A DNA stretch of 64,000 bases from Tractidigestivibacter scatoligenes (GTDB lineage Bacteria; Actinomycetota; Coriobacteriia; Coriobacteriales; Atopobiaceae), in the NCBI RefSeq assembly GCF_001494635.1, contig NZ_LOJF01000001.1, positions 496,001 through 560,000 of the forward strand, given 5' to 3'. Position 1 is the stretch's first letter, and each line of letters opens with the position of its first letter. The notes beneath the pieces are model-generated. The model searched no databases, was not told where the DNA came from, and was given only the letters and a program-made list of their open reading frames with translations. The position numbers and the translations under genes were made by a program. Positions 1 through 8,207 of this stretch are shown here, piece by piece.

Positions 1-849
1 GTCATGGGCATCCTCATGGGCGACCGGCCCCTCGAACCCAACGAGAGAAGTGTCGCCTCGGCCGTCATTGGTGAGGCGACACTCGCACTGGGTCGTATTC
101 GAGCGCTTAGGGAACGCGAGGAGGCGCAAATGAGCGCGGAGAAGGAGCGGCTCCGTGCCAATCTCCTCCGCTCCATTTCGCATGACCTGAGGACGCCTCT
201 GACCTCGATCATCGGTAGCGCCGACATTCTTCTCGACAGGGATGGGTCTCTCGGTGTCACTGAGTCCCGTCGTCTCCTCGAGGGCGTGCGGTCTGATGCA
301 GCTTGGCTCAGTGAAACCGTGGAGAACCTCCTGGCAATCACCCGCCTAGAGAATGGGGGGATGCGTCTTAATACCAGCCTCGAGCTCATGGATGACGTAG
401 TCGAGGAAGCACTTCGCCACGTGGACAGGCGCGTCTCGGAGCATTCGCTCGTCGTTGAGCCTTCGGATGGCGACTGCCTGGTAGACGTGGACGCGCGTCT
501 CATGGTGCAGGTGATAGTAAACCTGGTGAACAATGCGGTAAAGTACACGCCGGCTGGCTCGCACATCACGATTGCCCTGCGGAGAGACGGCAGCTGGGTG
601 AAGACCAGCGTATCGGACGATGGCCCGGGGATACCGCCCGGGGATCGTGATGGGGTCTTCGATACCTTCTATACTGTGGGCCATGGTCTCGCCGATGGTC
701 GTAGGAGCTTCGGCCTTGGACTTTCGCTTTGCAAGTCTATAGTTGAGGCTCATGGTGGCTCGATTCGCCTTGATTCCGCTAGGCCGCATGGGTGCGTGTT
801 CACCTTTACGCTTCCCGCGCGGGACCTGTCTGGAGGGGAATGCCGGTGA
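1..849 (+). CDS. kdpD: KdpD-type sensor histidine kinase, C-terminal part (cut by window start)
   Basis: The reading frame is open to base 1, so the N-terminus lies outside the window. The visible part has the end of a GAF-like region, a HisKA dimerisation helix with the phospho-accepting His in SISHDLRTPLT (His codon at 181-183), then the HATPase domain with N box (NLVNNAVKYTP), G1 (DDGPGIP) and G2 (FGLGLSLCK). The sequence around the H box is typical of KdpD, the membrane kinase that senses K+ limitation or ionic stress. It overlaps the response-regulator start at 840, so the two are translationally coupled. The kdpFABC pump genes are not in view; a different cation ATPase follows. Assignment to KdpD rather than a generic kinase is fairly but not fully sure. 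Confidence 0.85.
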   Translation, partial: VMGILMGDRPLEPNERSVASAVIGEATLALGRIRALREREEAQMSAEKERLRANLLRSISHDLRTPLTSIIGSADILLDRDGSLGVTESRRLLEGVRSDAAWLSETVENLLAITRLENGGMRLNTSLELMDDVVEEALRHVDRRVSEHSLVVEPSDGDCLVDVDARLMVQVIVNLVNNAVKYTPAGSHITIALRRDGSWVKTSVSDDGPGIPPGDRDGVFDTFYTVGHGLADGRRSFGLGLSLCKSIVEAHGGSIRLDSARPHGCVFTFTLPARDLSGGECR

Positions 850-1595
850 CAACTGCCAATGGCCAGCCCAGAATACTCGTAGTCGAGGACGACGCAGCAG
901 TGCGCAACCTCATCGTGACCGCTCTGGACTCATATGGTTACGCGCGCGTCGTCGCCGTCACCGGTCGCGAGGCAATAGCGCGGGCAGCAACGGACAACCC
1001 AGATCTGGTTCTCCTTGACCTTGGACTTCCCGACATCGATGGCGTGGAGGTCGTGCGCTCAATACGCGGGTGGTCGCAGATGCCCATCATCGTCGTAAGC
1101 GCCAGAGCGGAAGATGCCGACAAGATCGACGCCCTGGACGCCGGTGCCGACGACTATGTGACAAAGCCCTTCTCGGTGGGGGAACTTCTCGCCCGTATTC
1201 GCAGCGCTCTGCGTCGGCTGAGCTATGCCGGGGCAGCCGCTACTGAGGCCACCCCCAGCCCGTCTGTCTTCGAGGACGGCGACCTTCGCATCGACTACGA
1301 CGCGGGAATCGTGACGCTGGCTGGCAATGAGGTGCATCTCACCCCCATCGAGTACAAGCTCCTCTGCCTCCTCTCGCACAACGTCGGGAAGGTCCTCACC
1401 CACGACTACATCCTCCACGAGGTGTGGGGAGATGGCCAAGGGGGCGACCTTGCCTCGCTTCGGGTGTACATGGGGTCTCTCCGCAAGAAGATCGAGGCCG
1501 ATACCGCCCATCCTCGTTACATCCAGACGCATGTTGGCGTTGGCTACCGCATGGTTGGCATGGGCCAGGGTGAGGGCGCCACGCGCGACGCCTAG
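840..1595 (+). CDS. kdpE: KdpE-like OmpR-family response regulator
   Basis: About 251 residues: a receiver domain (acidic pair EDD at 16-18, probable phospho-accepting Asp60 in LLDLGLP, conserved Lys in VTKPFS) followed by an OmpR/PhoB winged helix ending VGVGYRM. The ATG at 840 is chosen because GGAGGGG sits at 832-838 and the start overlaps the kinase stop; an in-frame ATG at 792 lacks such a site. As partner of the upstream kinase it probably controls K+ homeostasis genes. The cation ATPase and TrkA genes that follow after a 284-bp AT-richer spacer are plausible targets, which is inference from position only. Confidence 0.88.
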   Translation: MPVTTANGQPRILVVEDDAAVRNLIVTALDSYGYARVVAVTGREAIARAATDNPDLVLLDLGLPDIDGVEVVRSIRGWSQMPIIVVSARAEDADKIDALDAGADDYVTKPFSVGELLARIRSALRRLSYAGAAATEATPSPSVFEDGDLRIDYDAGIVTLAGNEVHLTPIEYKLLCLLSHNVGKVLTHDYILHEVWGDGQGGDLASLRVYMGSLRKKIEADTAHPRYIQTHVGVGYRMVGMGQGEGATRDA

Positions 1596-1879
1596 CCCAA
1601 AGAGGCTTGGGATGGGTAATAGCGCTTCCGGGCTGGCTCTCGCTCAATAAGGAATAACAAAATAGATCACATATACTATTACCTGCGGCTTTAATGGCAT
1701 CTTTATCGTTGATTCATTAGTTTTTTATGCTGCAGATATGCTGAATTCGGCCGCGCTCTCAAACTTGGTGTCGGGATGTGCCGCCATGGATAGGCTTTCC
1801 TTTGCGTCGGCGTCATCGTCGATGCCATGCGCGCCGCCCATGTCGGGACGGCGTGCACCTAGTTGAAAGGAGGGCCTTC

Positions 1880-4744
1880 GTGGAAGCTCCCAAGCAGGTT
1901 TCGTCCTCTCCAATCGAGGAGATAGCGAAGCTCACGCCTGACAAGGTCTTCTCTGCGATGGGAACGGCTTCGGCTGGTCTCGCGTCCAACGAGGCAGCAA
2001 GCCGCCAAGCCAAGTACGGGAAGAACACCATTCAAGCAACCAGGAAGAAGTCCCAGGTTGTCGTCTTTCTCTCAAACTTCACGCACCTTATGGCCATACT
2101 GCTCTGGGTCGCCGGCATCATTGCCTTCATTGCCGGTATGCCCGAGCTTGGTGTGGCAGTTTGGCTGGTGAATGTCATCAACGGGTGCTTCAGCTACTGG
2201 CAGGAGCACCAGGCAGACAAGGCGACCGAAGCGCTCAAGAAGATGCTTCCTTCGTTCGTGAACGTCATTCGTGACGGTCACGAGCAGAAGATCCTTGCGG
2301 AGGACCTCGTCCCTGGTGACGTGATGCTCCTCGAGGAGGGCGACAAGATCTCTGCAGACGGCCGCGTTGTTCGCGCGAGCGACCTACAGGTAGACCAGTC
2401 GACGCTCACGGGCGAGTCCAACCCCGTGCGCAAGACCTCCGATGCGGTGCTCGACGAGGACCTTACGACATCCGAAACCCCCAACCTCGTGTTTGAGGGG
2501 ACCTCCGTCTCTGAGGGCAATGGCCGCGTGGTCGTGACGCAGATCGGCATGTCGACCGAGTTTGGTAAGATCGCGAGCCTTACCCAGAACATGGGTGAGA
2601 AGCAGAGCCCCCTCCAAAAGCAGCTCGATCACCTCACCAAGCAGATCACCGTATTTGCGCTGTGCATGGGCATCGTCTTTCTCGTGCTTGACGTGGCGTT
2701 CGTTCACAACAGCATCGCTGCGTCCTTCATCTTTGCGCTTGGTATGGTGGTTGCCTTCATTCCCGAGGGCCTGCTCCCCACGGTCACGCTTTCGCTTGCA
2801 ATGGCCGTCCAACGCATGAGCAAGCGCAACGCCCTCGTCAAGTCGCTGTCCTCGGTCGAGGCCCTGGGCTCGACGAGCGTCATCTGTACCGACAAGACGG
2901 GCACGCTCACCCAGAACGAGATGACCGTAAACCACCTGTGGACTCCATCTCGCGAGTACGAGGTCACGGGGGTCGGCTACGCACCTAAGGGCGAGGTCCG
3001 CGCGGACGGGCGCAGCTTCGCTGCTGCAGACGACGATGACCTTCGCCTGCTTCTCGTTGGCGGCGCGTTGTGCTCGAACGCTCGTCTGCTTGCCCCCGAG
3101 AAGGAGGGCGGCCGTTATACGGTGCTTGGGGACCCAACCGAGGCGTGCCTGCTTGTCTCGGCCCAGAAGGCCGGTCTTGACCTCTCGGAGGTGGAGCGCC
3201 ACATTCCCCGCGTGCGCGAGCTTCCCTTCGAGAGCCGTCGCAAGCGCATGTCCACTATCCACCAGCTTGAGCGTCCCCTCGATGGGGCTACCCGCGTGGC
3301 GTTCGTGAAGGGCGCCCCCAACGAGTTGGTGCGTCTTTCGACGAAGGTTCGCGTGAACGGCGAGGTCATGGAGATGACCGACTCCCTGCGCGAGAAGATC
3401 ATGCACGCCAACGACGGGTATGCGGAGGACGGCCTGCGCGTGCTTGCGGTTGCCTATCGACCGATTCATCGTGACGAGAAGGGCGTCCCCACCTCTGTGA
3501 GCGAGTACACCCCCGACGTCATCGAGCATGACCTGACCTTCGTTGGCCTCGAGGTAATGCAGGATCCCCCGCGTCCCGAGGTTGCCGCTGCAGTCGCTGA
3601 ATGTCGTCGCGCTGGCATCCGCGTCATCATGATTACTGGCGACTACGGTCTGACTGCAGTCTCCATCGCCAGGAAGATCGGCATCGTGAAGAGCGCTCAC
3701 CCCAAGGTGTTCTCCGGCCCTGAGCTCGAGAAGACCTCGGACGAAGAGCTGCGCAAGGCCCTCGAGGGCGAGGTTGTCTTCTCTCGCATGGCTCCTGAGC
3801 AGAAGCTCCGCGTTGTTGAGAACCTCCAGGCAATGGGCGAAGTCGTCGCAGTGACGGGTGACGGCGTCAACGATTCCCCCGCGCTCAAGAAGGCCGATAT
3901 CGGCGTTGCCATGGGTGTTACGGGTACTGACGTCGCCAAGGAAGCTGCCGACATGATTCTCACGGACGACAACTTCGCCTCCATCGTGAGCGCGGTTGAG
4001 GAGGGCAGGGCCGTCTACGCGAACATCAGGAAGTTCATGCTCTACATCCTCAACTCCAACGTGCCCGAGGCTGTCCCCTCCGCTGTCTACCTGTTCTCTG
4101 GCGGCGCCGTGCCGCTCCCTCTCACCACGATGCAGATTCTCACCATCGACCTGGGTACCGACATGTTCCCTGCCCTCGGCCTGGGCTCCGAGCCCCCGGA
4201 GAAGGACGTCATGAACCGTCCTCCGCGAGACCCCTCCGAGCCCCTGCTCACGGGGAAGGTCATGCGTAAGGCGTTCCTGTGGTACGGCATTCTCGGCGCT
4301 CTCTCCTCGCTTGGTGCGTTCTTCTTTGCCCAGTGGGCGGCGGGCTGGCGTCCTGGTGCCACAATGTTCGGCGTTGGTGCGGACCTCGACCCCACGTACG
4401 TGAGGGCAACGACTATGGCGCTCGCGGCCATTGTGTTCTCGCAGATCGGCGAGGTCATGAACTGCCGCACGGAGCTTGCTTCTGTCTTCTCGGTGGGCCT
4501 GTTCTCGAACAAGCAGGTCAATAAGGGAATACTGTTCGAAGTGGCACTCATCGTGTTCATCACCTTGTTCCCGCCGATTCAGGACGTCTTCCACACCTGC
4601 CCGCTCAACGCATGGGACTACCTCTACCTCGTGCTTCTGCCCCCTGCGGTGCTTGCGCTCGAAGAGGCGAGGAAGGCCATTGTCCGCAGGCAAGGCCACT
4701 ATGATCGCAACGGCGTCCGCATGGACACCCAGAGTGAAAGGTAG
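1880..4744 (+). CDS. P-type cation ATPase, P2C-like (Na+/K+-ATPase branch motifs)
   Basis: About 954 residues in the usual P2 order: N-terminal cation ATPase domain, actuator with TGES, M4, phosphorylation site DKTGTLT (Asp338), nucleotide domain, hinge TGDGVND, and C-terminal membrane helices. M4 reads PEGLLPTVTL, M5 SNVPEAVPS and M6 IDLGTDMFPALGLGSE; these resemble animal Na+/K+-ATPase more than SERCA or MgtA. The ion ligands known there (Glu in M4, Asn and Glu in M5, two Asp in M6) have counterparts at E296, N727, E730, D757 and D761. The GTG start at 1880 is chosen for the AAGGAGGG site at 1867-1874; the upstream extension is Arg-rich and looks non-coding. Two TrkA genes follow within 7 bp. 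Transport of K+ and/or Na+ is inferred. Confidence 0.88.
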   Translation: MEAPKQVSSSPIEEIAKLTPDKVFSAMGTASAGLASNEAASRQAKYGKNTIQATRKKSQVVVFLSNFTHLMAILLWVAGIIAFIAGMPELGVAVWLVNVINGCFSYWQEHQADKATEALKKMLPSFVNVIRDGHEQKILAEDLVPGDVMLLEEGDKISADGRVVRASDLQVDQSTLTGESNPVRKTSDAVLDEDLTTSETPNLVFEGTSVSEGNGRVVVTQIGMSTEFGKIASLTQNMGEKQSPLQKQLDHLTKQITVFALCMGIVFLVLDVAFVHNSIAASFIFALGMVVAFIPEGLLPTVTLSLAMAVQRMSKRNALVKSLSSVEALGSTSVICTDKTGTLTQNEMTVNHLWTPSREYEVTGVGYAPKGEVRADGRSFAAADDDDLRLLLVGGALCSNARLLAPEKEGGRYTVLGDPTEACLLVSAQKAGLDLSEVERHIPRVRELPFESRRKRMSTIHQLERPLDGATRVAFVKGAPNELVRLSTKVRVNGEVMEMTDSLREKIMHANDGYAEDGLRVLAVAYRPIHRDEKGVPTSVSEYTPDVIEHDLTFVGLEVMQDPPRPEVAAAVAECRRAGIRVIMITGDYGLTAVSIARKIGIVKSAHPKVFSGPELEKTSDEELRKALEGEVVFSRMAPEQKLRVVENLQAMGEVVAVTGDGVNDSPALKKADIGVAMGVTGTDVAKEAADMILTDDNFASIVSAVEEGRAVYANIRKFMLYILNSNVPEAVPSAVYLFSGGAVPLPLTTMQILTIDLGTDMFPALGLGSEPPEKDVMNRPPRDPSEPLLTGKVMRKAFLWYGILGALSSLGAFFFAQWAAGWRPGATMFGVGADLDPTYVRATTMALAAIVFSQIGEVMNCRTELASVFSVGLFSNKQVNKGILFEVALIVFITLFPPIQDVFHTCPLNAWDYLYLVLLPPAVLALEEARKAIVRRQGHYDRNGVRMDTQSER

Positions 4745-4750
4745 GACGTC

Positions 4751-5404
4751 ATGAACGTTATTATCGTTGGGCTCGGCCGCATGGGCACAGGGCTCGCGAG
4801 GAAGCTCGATCGCCAGGGGCACAACGTGTGCGCCATCGACCAGAACCCCGAGCGCCTCGAGGAGCTCGGCGAGGGATACACCGGCCGCAAGCTCGCAGGC
4901 GTCGGCTTCGACCGCGACGTCCTCGCGAAGGCCGGCATCGACCGCGCCGAGGCGGTCATTTCCTGCACCACCTCAGACGAGGCGAATATCGTGATTGCGC
5001 GCATCGCCCGCGACTCCTACAGGGTTCCGCGCGTCATTGCCCGAATGTACGACGTGACCAAGGCCGATACATATCGCCGATTGGGCATCCAAACCATCTC
5101 GACGACCGACTGGGGTGTGCGTAGGGCTTGCGAGCTTCTTGCCTATCACCAGCAGGACTCGGTATTCGAAGTGGGCACGGGTGAGGTGCAGATCGTGCGT
5201 GCCGACGTGCCGTCCCTGCTTGAGAACAGGCCAGTCAGGGAGATCACGGTAGTCGGTGAGATCAAGGTCATCGCGCTCTCCCACAACAACCAGACCTTCA
5301 TTCCAACGTCTGGGACTCTTTTGGGCCACGGTGACGTGGTGTATGCGGCAGTGTCGAGCGGCTCCTTGGAGAAGTTCGCTCATATTCTGGGCAAGACGGA
5401 GTAG
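4751..5404 (+). CDS. trkA: TrkA-family K+ uptake regulatory protein (first copy)
   Basis: 217 residues forming one RCK unit: an N-terminal Rossmann fold with nucleotide loop GLGRMGTGLA at residues 8-17 and an acidic residue ending strand 2 (AIDQNPE), followed by a TrkA-C domain (about 140-215). Such proteins sit on the cytoplasmic face of Trk/Ktr channels and gate them in response to nucleotides. It starts 7 bp after the ATPase stop with AAAGGTAGGA upstream, and ends 11 bp before a second TrkA gene. E. coli TrkA carries two RCK units in one chain; here they are two genes. No TrkH/KtrB channel gene is in the window, so the partner must be upstream or elsewhere. Confidence 0.88.
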   Translation: MNVIIVGLGRMGTGLARKLDRQGHNVCAIDQNPERLEELGEGYTGRKLAGVGFDRDVLAKAGIDRAEAVISCTTSDEANIVIARIARDSYRVPRVIARMYDVTKADTYRRLGIQTISTTDWGVRRACELLAYHQQDSVFEVGTGEVQIVRADVPSLLENRPVREITVVGEIKVIALSHNNQTFIPTSGTLLGHGDVVYAAVSSGSLEKFAHILGKTE

Positions 5405-5415
5405 GGGGATCTCTC

Positions 5416-6075
5416 ATGCAGATCATCATTGTGGGCGGTGGTAAGACGGGGGCCTATCTTGCGCCCATCCTCAAGGATGACGGTTCCTCTGTCACCGTCA
5501 TTGAGAACAGAAAGGCGGCTGTCCAGAAGTTCCGTGCCGCCCTGCCTGACCTGGACATCATCTGCGGGAACGGGACGAGCCCCGAGATTCTCGAGAAGGC
5601 TGGCATCCTTAATGCCGACGTGGTCATTGCCGCAACGGGAAGCGACGAGGTCAATCTTGTTGTCTCGACCCTCTCGAAGGTCGAGTACCAGGTCCCTCGC
5701 GTTGTTGCGCGCGTTAACAATCCCAAGAACGCGTGGATGTTCAACGAGTCCATGGGTGTCGATGTGGGCATCAACCAGGCAGACCTCCTTGCGCGCTCCG
5801 TTCAGGAGGGGCTCGACATGGAGGACGTGTTCACGATCATGCGCCTGGGTAAGGACAACCACGCGCTCGTGCAGATCGAGATTCGTCCAGGTTCCAGCGC
5901 AGACGGCAAGCGCGTGAGCGAGCTGCAGCTCCCCGACGAGACTGTGATTATCGCAATCGACCGCGCCGGTGACGTCATCATCCCCAAGGGGGACACTGGT
6001 CTCTGCGAGGGCGACAACATCCTTGCCTTTGCGAGCGAGAAGGCTCGCGGCGTGCTTCGCCGCGCCTTCGCTTAG
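5416..6075 (+). CDS. trkA: TrkA-family K+ uptake regulatory protein (second copy)
   Basis: 219 residues; one Rossmann RCK-N domain with GGGKTGAYLA near the N-terminus and an acidic nucleotide-contact residue in VIENRK, then a TrkA-C domain ending near residue 212. It is a divergent paralogue of the preceding gene, and both are probably cotranscribed with the ATPase. The RBS AGGGGGAT lies at 5403-5410. Two unlike RCK subunits suggest a heteromeric gating ring or two different channel partners; this is inference. An inverted repeat resembling a terminator follows at 6113-6150, closing the K+ block. Confidence 0.88.
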   Translation: MQIIIVGGGKTGAYLAPILKDDGSSVTVIENRKAAVQKFRAALPDLDIICGNGTSPEILEKAGILNADVVIAATGSDEVNLVVSTLSKVEYQVPRVVARVNNPKNAWMFNESMGVDVGINQADLLARSVQEGLDMEDVFTIMRLGKDNHALVQIEIRPGSSADGKRVSELQLPDETVIIAIDRAGDVIIPKGDTGLCEGDNILAFASEKARGVLRRAFA

Positions 6076-6112
6076 GTGGCTCCTGTCACCAAGACGCCTT
6101 TTGCGGTTTGAT

Positions 6113-6150
6113 GCCGTCCCGGATGCCGCGTTCAAGGTATCCGGGGCGGC
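6113..6150 (+). terminator. Probable terminator after the TrkA pair
   Basis: A 12-bp stem (GCCGTCCCGGAT with ATCCGGGGCGGC, one G-T pair) around a 14-nt loop, followed by TTGCTCT. It lies 38 bp after the stop of the second TrkA gene and before the acetyltransferase. The T-tract is weak, so terminator function is likely but not certain. Confidence 0.6.
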
Positions 6151-6262
6151 TTGCTCTAAAAAGACTACGCTGCAAAGAGGCTGGATGGACATGCTGCGTT
6201 AAAGTCTGCACGTCTCTCGTGTGATACTGGAGCCCAGTTATATGAGTTGAGAGGCAACCACC

Positions 6263-6736
6263 ATGCATGTGATCGAGCGCCTGCCCCTAGAGACGGAGCG
6301 GCTCATGCTACGCTGCTACACGCTTGCGGATGCGCCCTCCATCTACCGCATAAACTCTACCGAGGAGGTCACGCGGTACCTGCCCTTTGGGCCAATGATG
6401 TCCGAGGAGGACGCAATAAGCCAACTGGAGCGCTTCTTCCTGCCCGCATACGCGCAGGCAGATGCGGGCCAGACGGGACCCGGCGGCCTGCCACTTGACC
6501 TCAAGTTTGCCGCATGTCTCAAGGACACCAAAGAGCTCGTGGGCATGGTCTTCATCGAGACGTCCGACGGCTCGTGCGAGCTGGGCTACACGATCGATTC
6601 CCGCTGGTGGGGGAGGGGCATTGCCACCGAGATGTGCCAGGCCGTGGTAATGAAGCCTCGCCGCCCTGCCAAAGGTATCTGGCAGGGCGGCGAGAAGAAC
6701 GGATGCCGCTTGTGGGAGCTTGAGCTTAAACCCTAG
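6263..6736 (+). pseudogene. GNAT-family N-acetyltransferase, C-terminally truncated
   Basis: The first ~130 residues look like a RimJ/RimL-type GNAT: ETERLMLRCYT start, and acetyl-CoA motif A with GYTIDSRWWGRGIATEM. The frame then leaves the family pattern and reads through a perfect hairpin (6657-6694) into KPRRPAKG... and stops at 6734-6736, on top of the convergent purH stop. Family members are usually 170-190 residues and need the following helix and strand for CoA binding, so this copy (157 residues) has probably lost its last domain portion by a deletion against the purH 3' region. It may be non-functional. The upstream GAGAGG gives a reasonable RBS. Confidence 0.65.
6657..6694. terminator. 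Perfect 14-bp hairpin at purH 3' end
   Basis: CTCGCCGCCCTGCC at 6657-6670 is exactly complementary to GGCAGGGCGGCGAG at 6681-6694, with a 10-nt loop. It lies 39 bp beyond the purH stop on the minus strand and inside the degenerate tail of the GNAT frame. There is no clear T-tract on either side, so it may be a terminator or a transcript-end stabiliser; the stem itself is certain. Confidence 0.6.
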
Positions 6737-7911
6737 TGGTGGAACAGCCTCAGGCCCGTGAAGCACATGGCCATGCCGTAGCGGTCGGCGACCTCGATCA
6801 CGTTGTCGTCGCGGATGGAGCCGCCGGGCTCCGCCACGTAGGTCACGCCGGAGCGGTGCGCGCGCTCGATGTTGTCGCCAAAGGGGAAGAAGGCGTCGGA
6901 GCCCAGCGTCACGCCGGTCTGCTGGGCGAGCCATGCACGCTTCTCGTCTTCTGTGAGGACCTCGGGCTTCTCGGCAAAGACGCGCTGCCAGGCGCCGTCG
7001 GCCAGGACGTCGTCGTGCTCATCCGAGATGTAGAGGTCGATAGCGTTGTCACGGTCCGGTCGGTGGATACCGTCAACAAAGTGCAGGCCAAGCACCTTGG
7101 GATGGCGACGCAGCCACCAGGTGTCGGCCTTGTTGCCGGCAAGGCGCGTGCAGTGAATGCGGCTCTGCTGGCCGGCGCCAACGCCAATGGCCTGGCCGTC
7201 CTTCACGTAGCACACGGAGTTTGACTGCGTGTACTTGAGGGTGATGAGACTCACAATCATGTCGATCGTTGCTGCCTCGGGGATGTCCTTGTTCTTGGTC
7301 ACCACGTTGCCGAGAAGGTCGCGGTCAATCTTTGAGAAGTTGTGTCCCTGCTCGAAGGTGATGCCAAAGACGTCCTTGTGCTCGACGGCGGGGCAGACGT
7401 AGTTGGGGTCAATCTGGACCACGTTGTACTTGCCGTGCTTCTTGGAGCGCAGGATCTCGAGTGCCTCCGGCGTGTAGCCCGGCGCAATGATGCCGTCCGA
7501 GACCTCGTGCTTGAGGTAGAGGGCGGTACGCTCGTCGCAGGTGTCCGAGAGGGCCGCCCAGTCGCCAAAGGAGCTCATGCGGTCTGCGCCGCGCGCACGG
7601 ATGTAGGCGCAGGCAATGGGCGTGAGCTCGCCCTCGTCATCCACGAAGAAGGCCTTCTTGTCCTCATCGGAGAGCGGCGTTCCCACGGCGGCACCAGCAG
7701 GCGAGACGTGCTTGAACGATGCGGCTGCAGGCATGCCGGTTGCCTCGCGCAGCTCGCGCACGAGCTGCCAGGAGTTGAGGGCGTCGAGGAAGTTGATGTA
7801 GCCCGGCGTGCCGGAGAGCACCGTCACAGGCAGCTCGGAGCCATCCGCCATGAAGATGCGTGCAGGCTTCTGGTTGGGATTGCAGCCGTACTTGAGTTCA
7901 AGCGAGTTCAT
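6733..7911 (-). CDS. purH: Stand-alone AICAR transformylase (phosphoribosylaminoimidazolecarboxamide formyltransferase)
   Basis: 392 residues from ATG at 7911, with AGGAAAGGAAA upstream. It matches the C-terminal formyltransferase half of bifunctional PurH: SFKHVSPAGAAVG carries the Lys-His pair used in catalysis, and the C-terminus has SDAFFPFGDNIERA and PGGSIRDDNVI. The N-terminal IMP cyclohydrolase domain of classical PurH is absent. It catalyses the penultimate step of purine synthesis, AICAR plus 10-formyl-THF to FAICAR. The cyclohydrolase is supplied by the purO gene just upstream on the same strand. A large inverted repeat (7932-8000) sits directly before its RBS and may affect expression. 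Confidence 0.9.
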   Translation of the reverse strand: MNSLELKYGCNPNQKPARIFMADGSELPVTVLSGTPGYINFLDALNSWQLVRELREATGMPAAASFKHVSPAGAAVGTPLSDEDKKAFFVDDEGELTPIACAYIRARGADRMSSFGDWAALSDTCDERTALYLKHEVSDGIIAPGYTPEALEILRSKKHGKYNVVQIDPNYVCPAVEHKDVFGITFEQGHNFSKIDRDLLGNVVTKNKDIPEAATIDMIVSLITLKYTQSNSVCYVKDGQAIGVGAGQQSRIHCTRLAGNKADTWWLRRHPKVLGLHFVDGIHRPDRDNAIDLYISDEHDDVLADGAWQRVFAEKPEVLTEDEKRAWLAQQTGVTLGSDAFFPFGDNIERAHRSGVTYVAEPGGSIRDDNVIEVADRYGMAMCFTGLRLFHH

Positions 7912-7931
7912 ACGTTTCCTTTCCTGTATTG

Positions 7932-8000
7932 TGCCTTTGCCTCTTTGCCTGCTGCTCAAACAGCGCTTCGCGAACTCGCCGCAGGCAAAGAGGCAAAGGC
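7932..8000. repeat. Loop-conserved hairpin repeat, copy 1
   Basis: A perfect 20-bp inverted repeat (arms 7932-7951 and 7981-8000) encloses a 29-nt loop. Read on the minus strand the loop contains GGCGAGTTCGCGAAGCG followed by CTGTTTGAG. The same loop, with a different stem, occurs at 8123-8191 and more loosely at 13461-13568. It lies in the purH leader, about 20 bp upstream of the start codon. Confidence 0.8.
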
Positions 8001-8122
8001 CAGCGGAGAAGAACGGCAAGGCTTACCGTAGTACGGCTGCAAGACCATCAGCCGTGACACGCAAGCAAACCTAAAAGAGCTGCAAGTGGAACAGGAGGTG
8101 GAGGCGACGAGGACCGGCGGGC

Positions 8123-8191
8123 GCACGGCATATCTTTCCTGCGGCGAGCTCGCGAAGCGCTGTTCGAGTCCGCAGGAAAGACATGCCGTGC
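8123..8191. repeat. Loop-conserved hairpin repeat, copy 2
   Basis: 22-bp arms (8123-8144 and 8170-8191, one mismatch) around a 25-nt loop. On the plus strand the sequence through the loop reads GGCGAGCTCGCGAAGCG then CTGTTCGAG, so it is inverted relative to copy 1. Outside the stem tip (TTTCCTGC here, TTGCCTGC in copy 1) the stems are unrelated yet each is self-complementary. It lies 17 bp past the purO stop. Confidence 0.8.
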
Positions 8192-8207
8192 CAACCCACC
8201 GCCGGCC

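Noticed and set aside
1596-1879. A c-di-AMP (ydaO) riboswitch before the cation ATPase
   Set aside because: The expected conserved cores were not found; the spacer is only AT-richer.
2384-4822. A long open frame antisense to the P-type ATPase
   Set aside because: It has His/Arg/Glu-rich low-complexity composition; the sense strand encodes every P-type ATPase motif.
6657-6694. Reading the hairpin region as a genuine GNAT C-terminus
   Set aside because: The residues encoded across the inverted repeat do not match any GNAT strand or helix; truncation explains it better.
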